64,000 nucleotides of DNA from Ruegeria atlantica (GTDB lineage: Bacteria > Pseudomonadota > Alphaproteobacteria > Rhodobacterales > Rhodobacteraceae), in NCBI RefSeq assembly GCF_013033965.1, contig NZ_WQFE01000014.1, positions 62,001 to 126,000 on the forward strand, given 5' to 3'. This document shows, in pieces, positions 8,421 through 16,682 of this stretch. Position numbers and translations under genes: made by a program. How positions within the stretch are numbered: position 1 is the first letter of the stretch; the number at the start of each line of letters is the position of its first letter. The notes below the pieces were generated by a model. The model was not told the DNA's origin. It searched no databases and saw only the letters and a list, made by a program, of their open reading frames with translations.

Positions 8421-8968
8421 CCTCTTACACCATCCCTATCGTAGAAACCGAGAACCTAATCCTGCGCGCGCCGCAAGAAGGCGACCTGCCCGCAATGACC
8501 GAGTTCTTCGCGTCGGATCGCAGCCGCATGGTCGGTGGCCCAAAAACGCCGCTTGAAGCATGGCGATCCCTTTTGGGCCGGTTCGGGCATTGGGCAATTA
8601 TGGGTTACGGGGGCTGGCACATCGTCGAAAAGGCCAGCGGCGCATTTGCGGGCTGGACCGGGATCATCAACGCACCGGGCTGGGATGAACCCGAATTGGG
8701 TTGGGTTATCTTCGAAGGTTTCGAAGGTAAGGGAATTGCATTCGAGGCCGCGACTGCCGCCCGCGCCTATGCCGCCCGGCACCAGGGGGTGAACGGTCCG
8801 ATCTCATACATCGCTCATGAAAACAACCGCTCGCGCGCGTTGGCCGAACGTCTTGGCGCTACCTATGAACGCGAGGGCGAAGTTGTGGGCAAACGCTGTC
8901 AGGTCTGGCGGCACCCGAAGCTCGACATCTCTGACACCGCTTTGACCACCGAAAGGACCGGCCAATGA
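8417..8968 (+). CDS. GNAT N-acetyltransferase (third of three)
   Basis: A 183-residue RimJ/RimL-type GNAT, the same length as its upstream neighbour and sharing its FFASDRSRMVGGP block. The acetyl-CoA loop is GKGIAFEAA, slightly degenerate against the Q/RxxGxG/A consensus (an Ala-Phe replaces the usual Ala-Thr). It overlaps both neighbours by four bases, so the three acetyltransferases and the chorismate mutase are probably translated from one message by re-initiation. Confidence 0.9.
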   Translation: MTSYTIPIVETENLILRAPQEGDLPAMTEFFASDRSRMVGGPKTPLEAWRSLLGRFGHWAIMGYGGWHIVEKASGAFAGWTGIINAPGWDEPELGWVIFEGFEGKGIAFEAATAARAYAARHQGVNGPISYIAHENNRSRALAERLGATYEREGEVVGKRCQVWRHPKLDISDTALTTERTGQ

Positions 8969-9261
8969 ACAACCCCGTCACACGGGCTGCGACGTTGCTG
9001 AAAGAGCATCGCGAAAGCATCGACCGGCTGGATGCAATCCTTGTCTATACGCTGGGCGAGCGGTTCAAGCACACCCAGGCCGTTGGCAAGCTCAAGGCCG
9101 AACACGACCTTCCCCCGTCCGATCCTTCGCGCGAGGCCGCGCAGATCGCACGGTTAGAAGACCTGGCGAAAGAGGCCGATCTGGACCCCGATTTCGCCAA
9201 GGCTTTCCTGAATTTCATCATTCAGGAAGTCATCCGACACCACAAGAAACACCAGAATTAA
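8965..9261 (+). CDS. Chorismate mutase, AroQ type
   Basis: A 98-residue all-helical chorismate mutase converting chorismate to prephenate for Phe/Tyr synthesis. The first helix carries RESIDRLDAILVYTLGERF and then the AVGKLKAEHDLPPSDPSRE segment with the catalytic Lys and Arg positions of the AroQ fold. The C-terminal helix ends in HHKKHQN. It overlaps the third acetyltransferase by four bases and lies 42 bp before rpsP. Confidence 0.9.
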   Translation: MNNPVTRAATLLKEHRESIDRLDAILVYTLGERFKHTQAVGKLKAEHDLPPSDPSREAAQIARLEDLAKEADLDPDFAKAFLNFIIQEVIRHHKKHQN

Positions 9262-9303
9262 CCGGAAACGATCCCGGTCACGCCATCCAAAGGAGATACC
9301 ACC

Positions 9304-9693
9304 ATGGCAATGAAAATTCGTCTCGCCCGCGGCGGCTCGAAAAAGCGTCCTTTCTATCGCATCGTAGCGGCTGACAGCCGTATGCCCCGCGATGGCCGCT
9401 TCATCGAAAAGCTGGGCACCTACAACCCGCTGCTGCCGAAAGACAGCGAAGAGCGCGTGAAAATGAACATGGAGCGCATCCAGTACTGGCTGGACCAGGG
9501 CGCACAGCCCACCGACCGTATCGCACGTATGCTGGAAGCTGCCGGCACCCGTGAAAAGGCCGAGCGTAACAACCCCAACAAGGGTACGCCGGGCAAGAAA
9601 GCTCAGGAACGCGCAGAAGAGAAAGCTGCAAAGGCTGCTGAAGCAACCGAAGCGGCGGATGCTCCGGCTGAAGAAGCTGCGGCAGAAGAGTAA
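9304..9693 (+). CDS. rpsP: 30S ribosomal protein S16
   Basis: A 129-residue S16 with the standard start [42 protein letters not shown] (written here only as its beginning: [14 protein letters not shown]). The ribosomal core ends near residue 80; the rest is an Ala/Glu/Lys-rich extension typical of alphaproteobacteria. AAGGAGA is well placed upstream. rpsP-rimM-trmD-rplS is the conserved order; here bluB sits between rpsP and rimM. Confidence 0.97.
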   Translation: MAMKIRLARGGSKKRPFYRIVAADSRMPRDGRFIEKLGTYNPLLPKDSEERVKMNMERIQYWLDQGAQPTDRIARMLEAAGTREKAERNNPNKGTPGKKAQERAEEKAAKAAEATEAADAPAEEAAAEE

Positions 9694-9705
9694 GCAGGTC
9701 GGCGC

Positions 9706-10341
9706 GTGCAGGATCAGGCTTTCACCGACGATTTTCGCACGCAGTTCGAACTGTTGATGCGGCTCCGGCGCGATGTGCGCCGGTTTCGCACCGATCCCGT
9801 GGACGAGGCAGTGCTGACGCGCTGCCTCGACACATTTCGACTGGCCCCTTCTGTGGGGCTAAGCGAACCCTGGCGCGTTATCCGCGTCGAAAGCGAAGCG
9901 GCGCGTGCCGCAGCGCTGGAGAATTTCCAAAACGCCAATGAAAAGGCCCTTGCGGGTTATTCGGGCGACAAGGCTCTGAAATACAGCCGCCTGAAGCTGT
10001 CGGGCATGCAGGAGGCACCTGTTCAGTTGGCTGTTTTCTCTGACGAGTCGACCAACAAAGGTCTGGGGCTGGGCGCGGGTACGATGCCTGAGATGCGCCG
10101 CTATTCCGTCGTGGCCGCGATCACCCTGTTCTGGCTCGCCTTGCGGGCCGAAGGGTTGGGTCTGGGATGGGTCTCGATCCTTGATCCCGAGCTGATGAAA
10201 CGCGACCTGAACGTGCCGGACGATTGGTCCCTGGTCGGCTACTACTGTGTCGGCTTTCCAGAAGAAATGTCGGAAAGACCCGAACTTGAGCGCGCCGGCT
10301 GGGAACAGCGCAGCGCCCGGTTGCATATCGAAACGCGGTAA
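9706..10341 (+). CDS. bluB: 5,6-dimethylbenzimidazole synthase BluB
   Basis: A 211-residue flavin-destructase of the nitroreductase fold that cleaves FMNH2 with O2 to make 5,6-dimethylbenzimidazole, the lower ligand of cobalamin. The sequence holds RRDVRRFRTDPV, the LAPSVGLSEPWRVIRV flavin-binding motif and MRRYSVVAAITLFWLALRAEGLGLGWVSI. The start is a GTG 12 bases after the rpsP stop. Its position inside the S16/RimM operon is not related to cobalamin genes and has no obvious functional logic beyond co-transcription. Confidence 0.93.
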   Translation: MQDQAFTDDFRTQFELLMRLRRDVRRFRTDPVDEAVLTRCLDTFRLAPSVGLSEPWRVIRVESEAARAAALENFQNANEKALAGYSGDKALKYSRLKLSGMQEAPVQLAVFSDESTNKGLGLGAGTMPEMRRYSVVAAITLFWLALRAEGLGLGWVSILDPELMKRDLNVPDDWSLVGYYCVGFPEEMSERPELERAGWEQRSARLHIETR

Positions 10342-10347
10342 AGCCAG

Positions 10348-10497
10348 ATGTTCGGACTGATACGACTTCCCATCTTGTTGCTGATCGCCTTTATTGTGGG
10401 CGTGTTCTTTGAGCGCAACAATCAACGCGAGGCATGTGCCCCGCTGGGCGACTGGCAGGACGGGATATGTGTAACGACGGAAGGACCAAATGAGTGA
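10348..10497 (+). CDS. Small membrane protein between bluB and rimM
   Basis: A 49-residue frame starting at the ATG six bases after the bluB stop and ending inside rimM (8-base overlap). It has one N-terminal membrane helix ([18 protein letters not shown]), then a charged stretch and a short periplasmic-type tail with two cysteines (EACAPLGDW and GICV). The Cys-x9-12-Cys tail after a single helix recurs in small unassigned proteins of Rhodobacteraceae at this place, from memory. The tight fit between two genes supports it being real. Function unknown. Confidence 0.65.
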   Translation: MFGLIRLPILLLIAFIVGVFFERNNQREACAPLGDWQDGICVTTEGPNE

Positions 10498-10993
10498 TCT
10501 TATCTGCGTAGGCAGCATTGCGGGGTCTTACGGCGTGCGCGGCGAAGTGCGGCTGAAAAGTTTTTGCGCAATCCCCGAGGATATCGAGGCCTATTCGCCC
10601 CTGACCGACGAAGACGGCAAGGAACGGTATCCGCTGGTCCTGACCCGTCCGATCAAGAACGGCTTTGCCGCGCGTCTGGGCGGAATCGAGACCAAAGAAC
10701 AGGCAGACGCCATCAACGGCTTGCGCCTGTTTGCGCGACGAGATCAATTGCCGTCGTTACCGGATGACGAATTTTATCATACCGACCTGATCGGGCTTGA
10801 AGTTTACGATACGGGCGGAACACTGCTGGGTAGCGTGAAGTCGGTACAAAACCACGGTGCCGCCGATCTGCTGGAACTGCACGGGCCAGGATTGAAGGGC
10901 ACCGTATTGCTGCCCTTCACGCTTGAGGTTGTTCCGACCGTGGACCTGGACAAAGGCCGTATCATCGCAGACCCACCCGAAGGGCTGATCTGA
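10490..10993 (+). CDS. rimM: Ribosome maturation factor RimM
   Basis: A 167-residue two-domain protein that binds S19 and aids maturation of the 30S head. The N-terminal beta-barrel opens [21 protein letters not shown], and the PRC-barrel domain contains [14 protein letters not shown] and the conserved [19 protein letters not shown] ending. The start overlaps the small membrane-protein gene, and the stop shares one base with the next start (TGATG). Confidence 0.96.
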   Translation: MSDLICVGSIAGSYGVRGEVRLKSFCAIPEDIEAYSPLTDEDGKERYPLVLTRPIKNGFAARLGGIETKEQADAINGLRLFARRDQLPSLPDDEFYHTDLIGLEVYDTGGTLLGSVKSVQNHGAADLLELHGPGLKGTVLLPFTLEVVPTVDLDKGRIIADPPEGLI

Positions 10994-11808
10994 TGCGACG
11001 CGTTTTGCTGCATCTGGGGCTGCACAAGACCGGAACCACTGCGGCACAGTCGTTTCTTTATGAAAACCGCGAGTTGATCTGGCCTCATTTTGCGCTGTTG
11101 CTGCCCTATAAGACGCGAAAACTAGGGTTGTCCGATGCCGCAACACGGCATTCCATCTACGGAACAGTAAGCACGCTGTCCGATTTCAGCACCCAGACCC
11201 GCGAGTATCTGGCCACACGGAATTTCGGCTCAAAACGCGGCCTGATCGTCAGTGAAGAGAATTTCAGCGGTTTGCGCCCCAGCCGCAATATCGAACAGGG
11301 GTATGCGGCTGCACCCGATCTGGCCGCGTGTCTGGTGGATGCCGTTCGCGACCGTTTCGCGGATCAGGAGGTCGAGATCACGATCCACCTGTCCCTGCGC
11401 CAGCGCGGAGCGTGGTTACGCAGCCTTTGGGCGCATGATCTTCAGAGGACCCGCGAAGTTCAGGATTTCGAAATGTTCCGCGCGAACATGGATCATCTGC
11501 CCTCGCTTGAGGAAACGGTCTCGGAAATCCGCAGCAAATTGCCTTCTGTCACAGTGACCGAAGAATGGTTGGAAGAGATGCAATTGAGGCGCTTTGGCCC
11601 CGGAATGCCGTTTGCTGAATTCTTGAACTTGCCCCGGGAAAAGGCGCAGCTTTTGGTACCACCCACAAAGTCCAATAGCAGGTTGCCAGAAAGCGTATTG
11701 GCCGAGTTGCTGGCACTCAACCGATCCCGCCTGGACGAAGCCGCCCTGACCCGGCAAAAGGCCCTGATGATAGAACGGGCAAAACACGCGATGGTCGGGA
11801 CGACATGA
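10993..11808 (+). CDS. Sulfotransferase-like protein
   Basis: A 271-residue protein with an N-terminal nucleotide-binding loop, LHLGLHKTGTTAAQSFL, matching the 5'-PAPS/P-loop motif of sulfotransferase-like proteins (HxGxHKTGTT). Later blocks such as VIVSEENFSG-like GLIVSEENFSG and IHLSLRQRGAWLRSLW resemble the 3'-phosphate-binding Arg/Ser region of that superfamily. Substrate cannot be told; carbohydrate or lipid sulfation is common. It overlaps rimM by one base and trmD by four, so it sits translationally coupled inside a ribosome-maturation operon. Confidence 0.7.
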   Translation: MRRVLLHLGLHKTGTTAAQSFLYENRELIWPHFALLLPYKTRKLGLSDAATRHSIYGTVSTLSDFSTQTREYLATRNFGSKRGLIVSEENFSGLRPSRNIEQGYAAAPDLAACLVDAVRDRFADQEVEITIHLSLRQRGAWLRSLWAHDLQRTREVQDFEMFRANMDHLPSLEETVSEIRSKLPSVTVTEEWLEEMQLRRFGPGMPFAEFLNLPREKAQLLVPPTKSNSRLPESVLAELLALNRSRLDEAALTRQKALMIERAKHAMVGTT

Positions 11809-12605
11809 CAGACAAGCCAAGCAAATCTCACGGGCGCAAGGCGATCCGACCCACACTGAAGCCACGCGAATTGCTGACCCCGACGCCCGATCTTCACGGG
11901 GTTTGGAAGGCGAAGATCATCTCCTTGTTCCCTTCGGCCTTTCCTGGCGTCCTGGGCGAAAGCCTGACGGGCAAAGCCCTGCAAGAGGGGCTGTGGCAGT
12001 TGGAGACCGTGGACCTGCGCCAATTCGGCGTTGGCAAACATCGCAATGTCGATGACACGCCCGCAGGTGGCGGTGCGGGCATGGTGTTGCGGGCAGACGT
12101 TCTGGGCGAGGCAATCGAACACACGATGACTGGTGTGCAAGGCAAATGGCCACTGATCTACCTCAGCCCCCGCGGCCGTCGGATGGACCAGCGCATGGTG
12201 CAGAATCTGGCGCGCTGCGATGGCATGACCCTGCTTTGCGGGCGTTTCGAAGGCGTCGATGAGCGCGTGCTGGAACATTATGGCATTCAGGAAGTCAGCC
12301 TGGGTGACTTCGTCATGACCGGCGGCGAGATCGCGGCGCAGGCGCTGATAGATGCAACGGTACGGTTGCTCCCCGGCGTCCTGGGCAATCAGGCTTCAGC
12401 CGAGGAGGAAAGCTTTTCCTCGGGTCTTTTGGAACACCCACAATATACCCGACCGGCAGAGTGGAAAGGCCGTCCGATCCCCGACGTTTTGATGTCCGGC
12501 CATCACGGGCGCATTGCCGAATGGCGGCACGAGATGTCGGAACAAATCACACGTGAGCGGCGCCCGGATCTTTGGGACTGCTATCAAAAAACGCGCGACG
12601 ACTAA
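11805..12605 (+). CDS. trmD: tRNA (guanosine-37-N1)-methyltransferase TrmD
   Basis: A 266-residue SPOUT-class methyltransferase that makes m1G37 in tRNAs reading CNN codons and prevents +1 frameshifts. Visible motifs: ISLFPSAFPGVLGESLTGKAL, RQFGVGKHRNVDDTPAGGGAGMV, the knot segment LCGRFEGVDERVLEHYGIQEVSLGDFVMTGGE (only partly quoted here as VSLGDFVMTGGE) and LLEHPQYTRPAEW. The N-terminus carries about 30 extra residues before the core. Its end overlaps the convergent lysozyme-like gene by four bases. Confidence 0.97.
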   Translation: MTDKPSKSHGRKAIRPTLKPRELLTPTPDLHGVWKAKIISLFPSAFPGVLGESLTGKALQEGLWQLETVDLRQFGVGKHRNVDDTPAGGGAGMVLRADVLGEAIEHTMTGVQGKWPLIYLSPRGRRMDQRMVQNLARCDGMTLLCGRFEGVDERVLEHYGIQEVSLGDFVMTGGEIAAQALIDATVRLLPGVLGNQASAEEESFSSGLLEHPQYTRPAEWKGRPIPDVLMSGHHGRIAEWRHEMSEQITRERRPDLWDCYQKTRDD

Positions 12606-13402
12606 CCCCCCGCCTTCCACCTGGCCCAAATCTCGGGCGGGCCGTTGAAGGTGTTGATGTCCACCCTGCCCTGCACGCCCGGAACCAGCCCGGTGCCCGT
12701 GTACTGCCAAAACCGCCAGATGGCTTTTGGGTAGACATTACGCGGGTGTCCGGCAACCGAGCGCAGCCAGAACTCTGTCTTGGGCAGGCGACCGATATCG
12801 GTGTCCTGGTAAAAGTCGACCGTCGTATAGACGATCGGACGACGACCGTAGTGGCGCTCCAGGATGTTCAGGAACCGCTCAGCCTCGGCCCGGACGGTTT
12901 CGCCATCCGGACGAAGGGTGCAGGTCTTGGAATGTGGTGTCCATTCCATATCCAGAACATGCGGCAGGTCCGCACCCTTTGGCACATTCCTGATAAACCA
13001 CCGCGCCTGCTCATGAGCGGGGCGGCAGAAATAATAGTAGTGATACGCACCCCAAGGCACGCCCGCGGCTTGTGCGCCGCGACGGTGGTCGCCGAACATG
13101 GGATCAGCAACATCGCCGCCCTCGGTCGCTTTGATGAATACGAAACTTACGCCGGACGCTTTGGCGGTGCGCCAGTCTATTGCGCCCTGCCAGCGCGATA
13201 CATCCAACCCGTGAACCGGATAGTGGCCGGGATGCCGCCCTTCCCACTCATGGGGATCAGCATCGCCAAAATTGGGGAATATGACTGAGGGCGAGGTGGT
13301 ACTCAGAAAGGACTTGGCCTCGACCTGTTGGGGCGGAGGGCTGCTGCGTCCGCAAGACAAGGTCGCGAAGGCCATAACAGCCAGCATCAAAGCTGTGCGC
13401 AT
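12602..13402 (-). CDS. GH25 lysozyme-like lipoprotein
   Basis: A 266-residue predicted glycoside hydrolase family 25 muramidase. A signal peptide ends in TLSC, a lipobox-like site, so it is probably anchored. The catalytic domain opens VHGLDVSRWQGAIDW, contains FVFIKATEGGD, GAYHYYYFC, and the acidic LDMEWTP segment expected for GH25, and closes with WRFWQYTGTG and VDINTFNG. Such enzymes cleave the peptidoglycan glycan strand. It runs opposite to the translation operon and overlaps trmD by four bases at the 3' end. Confidence 0.9.
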   Translation of the reverse strand: MRTALMLAVMAFATLSCGRSSPPPQQVEAKSFLSTTSPSVIFPNFGDADPHEWEGRHPGHYPVHGLDVSRWQGAIDWRTAKASGVSFVFIKATEGGDVADPMFGDHRRGAQAAGVPWGAYHYYYFCRPAHEQARWFIRNVPKGADLPHVLDMEWTPHSKTCTLRPDGETVRAEAERFLNILERHYGRRPIVYTTVDFYQDTDIGRLPKTEFWLRSVAGHPRNVYPKAIWRFWQYTGTGLVPGVQGRVDINTFNGPPEIWARWKAGG

Positions 13403-13782
13403 GGTGTTTTCCTGATGTAAATCTCTGCTCTTGTAATTGCGTCCAGAATGCCTGATCCGGCCGCCAAGGCAACGGTGTTGTATCCCAGTGGCGAAAACCC
13501 ACCGCCTGTCCCTGAAGATTATGGCGATTCAGGCTTGATCCCTGCGCTCAAAGCCCGTAAAGCAGCGCAATCCGGTGCCGCGACATGCGACTCCGGTGTT
13601 TTGGTTTGCGATATGTCGTGACGCCAGGCTTTCTTCGGCCACGGCGCGGCAGCGCGAACCGGACAAAAGGAACATTCGATCTGACCTCTGGCGGGCTGTA
13701 CGCAGGACCCGGTGAAGACCAAGAGCTCTCAGGCCGTGCCCAAACTTCGTGGACCAACCACGAGCAGATAGGAGTAATTGCG
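13403..13782 (+). other. Gene-free leader between the GH25 gene and rplS
   Basis: About 380 bases with no convincing reading frame; longer frames lead into rplS without protein-like features. It must hold divergent promoters for the lysozyme gene and rplS-rpmE. The only structure I can point to is a small perfect hairpin, CGTGG (13748-13752) with CCACG (13758-13762), directly before the rplS ribosome binding site (GGAG at 13771). Confidence 0.5.
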
Positions 13783-14166
13783 ATGGACCTGATCGCACAG
13801 CTTGAGGCGGAACAGATTGCCGCCCTGGGGAAAGACATTCCCGATTTCAAAGCCGGTGACACCATCCGTGTCGGCTTTAAAGTGACCGAAGGGTCGCGCA
13901 CCCGTGTTCAGAACTACGAAGGCGTCTGCATCGCCCGCAAAGGCGGCAACACAATCGCCGGTGCGTTCACCGTACGTAAAATTTCGTTTGGCGAAGGCGT
14001 GGAGCGTGTGTTCCCGCTGTATTCGACAAACATCGACAGCATCACCGTTGTCCGCCGTGGCCGCGTTCGTCGCGCCAAACTGTACTACCTGCGCACCCGC
14101 CGTGGTAAATCCGCACGTATTGCAGAGGTCACCAACTACAAGCCCAAAGCTGGCGCCGAAGCGTAA
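13783..14166 (+). CDS. rplS: 50S ribosomal protein L19
   Basis: A 127-residue L19 located at the 30S-50S interface. It has [12 protein letters not shown], the [15 protein letters not shown] loop and the basic [25 protein letters not shown] tail (quoted in part). The ATG at 13783 is preceded by GGAG and matches the normal L19 N-terminus; upstream in-frame sequence is not part of the protein. rpmE follows after 11 bases, an unusual but operon-like pairing. Confidence 0.97.
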   Translation: MDLIAQLEAEQIAALGKDIPDFKAGDTIRVGFKVTEGSRTRVQNYEGVCIARKGGNTIAGAFTVRKISFGEGVERVFPLYSTNIDSITVVRRGRVRRAKLYYLRTRRGKSARIAEVTNYKPKAGAEA

Positions 14167-14177
14167 GGAACGGAAAG

Positions 14178-14399
14178 ATGAAAAAAGACATCCATCCCGA
14201 TTATCACGTCATCGACGTCAAAATGACCGATGGCACTGTGGTTCAGATGAAATCCACCTGGGGCGCCGAAGGCGATCAGCTGGCTCTGGAAATCGACCCC
14301 TCCGTGCACCCCGCATGGACCGGTGGCTCGTCGCGCCTGCTGGACGCTGGCGGTCGCGTGTCGAAGTTCAAGAAGAAATACGAAGGTCTGGGCTTCTAA
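14178..14399 (+). CDS. rpmE: 50S ribosomal protein L31, cysteine-free form
   Basis: A 73-residue L31 beginning [19 protein letters not shown] and ending [11 protein letters not shown]. The zinc-binding cysteines (CxxC) of the zinc form are absent, so this is the C-minus type that works without zinc. No second L31 gene is in the window. A strong terminator follows 22 bases after the stop. Confidence 0.95.
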   Translation: MKKDIHPDYHVIDVKMTDGTVVQMKSTWGAEGDQLALEIDPSVHPAWTGGSSRLLDAGGRVSKFKKKYEGLGF

Positions 14400-14420
14400 G
14401 CCTGACCAGTTTCAGATGCG

Positions 14421-14451
14421 AAAGGCCGCCCTATCCGGGGCGGTCTTTTTT
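14421..14451 (+). terminator. Intrinsic terminator after rpmE
   Basis: GGCCGCCC (14424-14431) pairs with GGGCGGTC (14438-14445, one G-U pair), followed by a run of seven Ts. It ends the rplS-rpmE message. Confidence 0.9.
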
Positions 14452-14481
14452 GTGGGCAAGGCACAGCCCATTTGCAGACAA

Positions 14482-14946
14482 CTAGACCAGACGCATGATC
14501 AACTCGACCTCGCCATCGACTAGACGGCCGGTCGGCACAAGGCCAAACGATTGATAGAGCGGCAGCGCACTGCCCGGTGCGTCGACGACGCTGATCACAA
14601 GATTGGCACGGCCTTTTTCCAGCGCCACGGATTTGGCGAACTCCAGCGCTGCTTTTCCGTACCCTTGCCCCTGCCGCGATTGATCGACCATCAGCCGCCA
14701 GATGTAGACACCGTCCGGATCATCCTCGTCATCCAAGTCCGCATCGGGATGCGACATGTCGATAATGGCAATCAATCCAACTGCTTCACCACCATCCCAT
14801 ATGCCATAGATTTCAGATCCGGCTTCAAAAATCGACTGCGCCATTGTCATCAGATTTGTCGCAACAAACCCCGTCTGATCCTCGCGCACAGACAACGCCG
14901 CCAAGGGACGCAGGGTTTCTTGAGAAAGAAACGTAAACTCAACCAT
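14482..14946 (-). CDS. GNAT N-acetyltransferase
   Basis: A 154-residue single-domain GNAT. The acetyl-CoA-binding loop is RQGQGYGKAAL (Q/R-x-x-G-x-G/A) after the VYIWRLMVDQSR strand, and a final NLVISVV / YQSFGL block completes the fold. Unlike the RimL-type trio near ffh it is of the short, generic type related to diamine acetyltransferases. An acidic insert (DADLDDEDDPDG) precedes the core strand. Substrate unknown. Confidence 0.9.
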   Translation of the reverse strand: MVEFTFLSQETLRPLAALSVREDQTGFVATNLMTMAQSIFEAGSEIYGIWDGGEAVGLIAIIDMSHPDADLDDEDDPDGVYIWRLMVDQSRQGQGYGKAALEFAKSVALEKGRANLVISVVDAPGSALPLYQSFGLVPTGRLVDGEVELIMRLV

Positions 14947-15005
14947 GGAGACCCACTATCACAGTCGCGCCTCCGGAAGAAGAATTTCGAACAATTGGGC
15001 CAAAC

Positions 15006-16601
15006 TCAGCTCTTTGCGCGCGTCAACTCGGCTGCGCTGTGCACGGGAGGCACGGGCCCCCGCAGCAACATCAGGGCCAAAACCATCCCGACCAGAGCCG
15101 CCGCAGCAGCAACCAGCATCGCGCTGTCAAAGGCGTTGTCCTGCAAATCCCGCAGCGCCTTGGCCAAGCCATTACTGGTCTCGGGGTCCATTTTCGCGAT
15201 CAATTGTTGGATTTGGCTGGGCGTTCCATGAGTCAAGGCATGGGCCAGATCCTCTCGCTGGGCGGACCCGGCGGGTAAGGCATTTATGACCTCAGACAGG
15301 CCTTTACGGGTCGTTATCGCCTCGGCCAGACCTCCGACCACAGCGCCCAGTGTTGCGCCAAAGTACAAACAGGCGTTGATCACCCCGGACCCCTGCCCCA
15401 CATGCTCTTCCGGCAACAAACGCAGGCCAAGCCGGGGTAGTAGCGAGAAACAGATGCCTAACCCGATGCCAACGATCATCAGCTTCCACCAGATCTCGGC
15501 GTATTGGGTGGAGTTGGTGGTGGATATCAACAGCAGGAAGCCACAGGCCATTGCCCCCATCCCAATCGCGACCGGCCATTGAAAGCTGTAGGGGGCCAGA
15601 AACCGGGGCGCGGTGACAGAGATCACAAACATGCTGAGGCTCAGCGGCATAATCGCCAGTCCTGCGCCGACGGGAGAGTACCCGAAGGCGTCCGGGGATT
15701 GTACGAACGTGTTGAAATAAACAAAGAAGCAGAACAGCGTGAAGCCGGTAAAGAACATGCCCATAGCAGCCATGAAATACCGCGGATGCTTGAAATACCG
15801 CAGCTCGATCAACGGGTCGTCGCTGCGGCGGGACACAATGACAAGGATGATTGTCGCCATCGCTGCAACACCCAGGGGCATCAATGTCATCGGCGTTGCC
15901 CACCCGCTGCTCTCGCCATTGCTGAGCGCGAAGGACAGCGGACCAAGGAACAACAGTAACGCAAAAGCACCCGGGTAATCGAACTTAGCCCCGGTTTGAC
16001 GCGTGTCCGGCACATACCCCCGTCGGCTGACATGCAGCCCAATTGCGAAAGCAAACACCAACAGCACCAGATCCGTCGCGAAGACAGCCCGCCAGCTGAT
16101 GTAATGGGCAAAAGCACCGCCGACGATAGGGCCGACACCAATGGCCAGACCAACGATTGCCCCCCATGCTCCGGTGACACCTGCACGCTGCTCTTCAGGG
16201 GTGGCGGCGGTCAGCAGGGAAAGCGACGTTCCAAACAAAGCAGCAGCACCTGCACCCTGCGCGCCGCGTCCGAACAACAGCATCGCGCCGTCTTGCGCAA
16301 ACAGAACCGAGGCAGAGCCGATGGCAAAGACGATCATGCCAAAGAAAAATACGCCCATCTTGCCGGTAATGTCTCCCAACCGGCTGACAATCGTGACCAG
16401 CGTGGCACTGGCCACGGTATAAGTTGCCATCACCCATTGCAGGCCGGATGGGGTCAGATCGAACTCGGCCTTGAGGTTGGGCAAGATCGTCGCGACGGCC
16501 GTTGTGTTAAACCCAACAACCATCATGCAGATGGCCGTCATCGCCAGAACAACGCGTGCGCCCCCTTGTTGGGTCGGCTCGGAAGGGGTCTCGTCGGTCA
16601 T
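15006..16601 (-). CDS. MFS transporter, DHA2 (EmrB/QacA-like, 14 helices)
   Basis: A 531-residue major facilitator with about 14 hydrophobic helices. The N-terminal helix reads MTAICMMVVGFNTTAVATILPNL, followed by the DHA2 signature region with WVMATYTVASA and the motif-A segment RLGDITGKMGVFF. Proteins of this type export drugs or toxic metabolites by proton antiport. A cytoplasmic helix near the C-terminus (DLAHALTHGTPSQIQQLI) precedes the last membrane helix. It is a single gene; a regulator is not adjacent. Confidence 0.9.
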   Translation of the reverse strand: MTDETPSEPTQQGGARVVLAMTAICMMVVGFNTTAVATILPNLKAEFDLTPSGLQWVMATYTVASATLVTIVSRLGDITGKMGVFFFGMIVFAIGSASVLFAQDGAMLLFGRGAQGAGAAALFGTSLSLLTAATPEEQRAGVTGAWGAIVGLAIGVGPIVGGAFAHYISWRAVFATDLVLLVFAFAIGLHVSRRGYVPDTRQTGAKFDYPGAFALLLFLGPLSFALSNGESSGWATPMTLMPLGVAAMATIILVIVSRRSDDPLIELRYFKHPRYFMAAMGMFFTGFTLFCFFVYFNTFVQSPDAFGYSPVGAGLAIMPLSLSMFVISVTAPRFLAPYSFQWPVAIGMGAMACGFLLLISTTNSTQYAEIWWKLMIVGIGLGICFSLLPRLGLRLLPEEHVGQGSGVINACLYFGATLGAVVGGLAEAITTRKGLSEVINALPAGSAQREDLAHALTHGTPSQIQQLIAKMDPETSNGLAKALRDLQDNAFDSAMLVAAAAALVGMVLALMLLRGPVPPVHSAAELTRAKS

Positions 16602-16682
16602 AATTCTACCCTCAATCTAAACTGTCTTTAATGCGATTAATCAGCAGTTTAGCGATTTTGGCCGCCACGCATAGGCCTGCGT

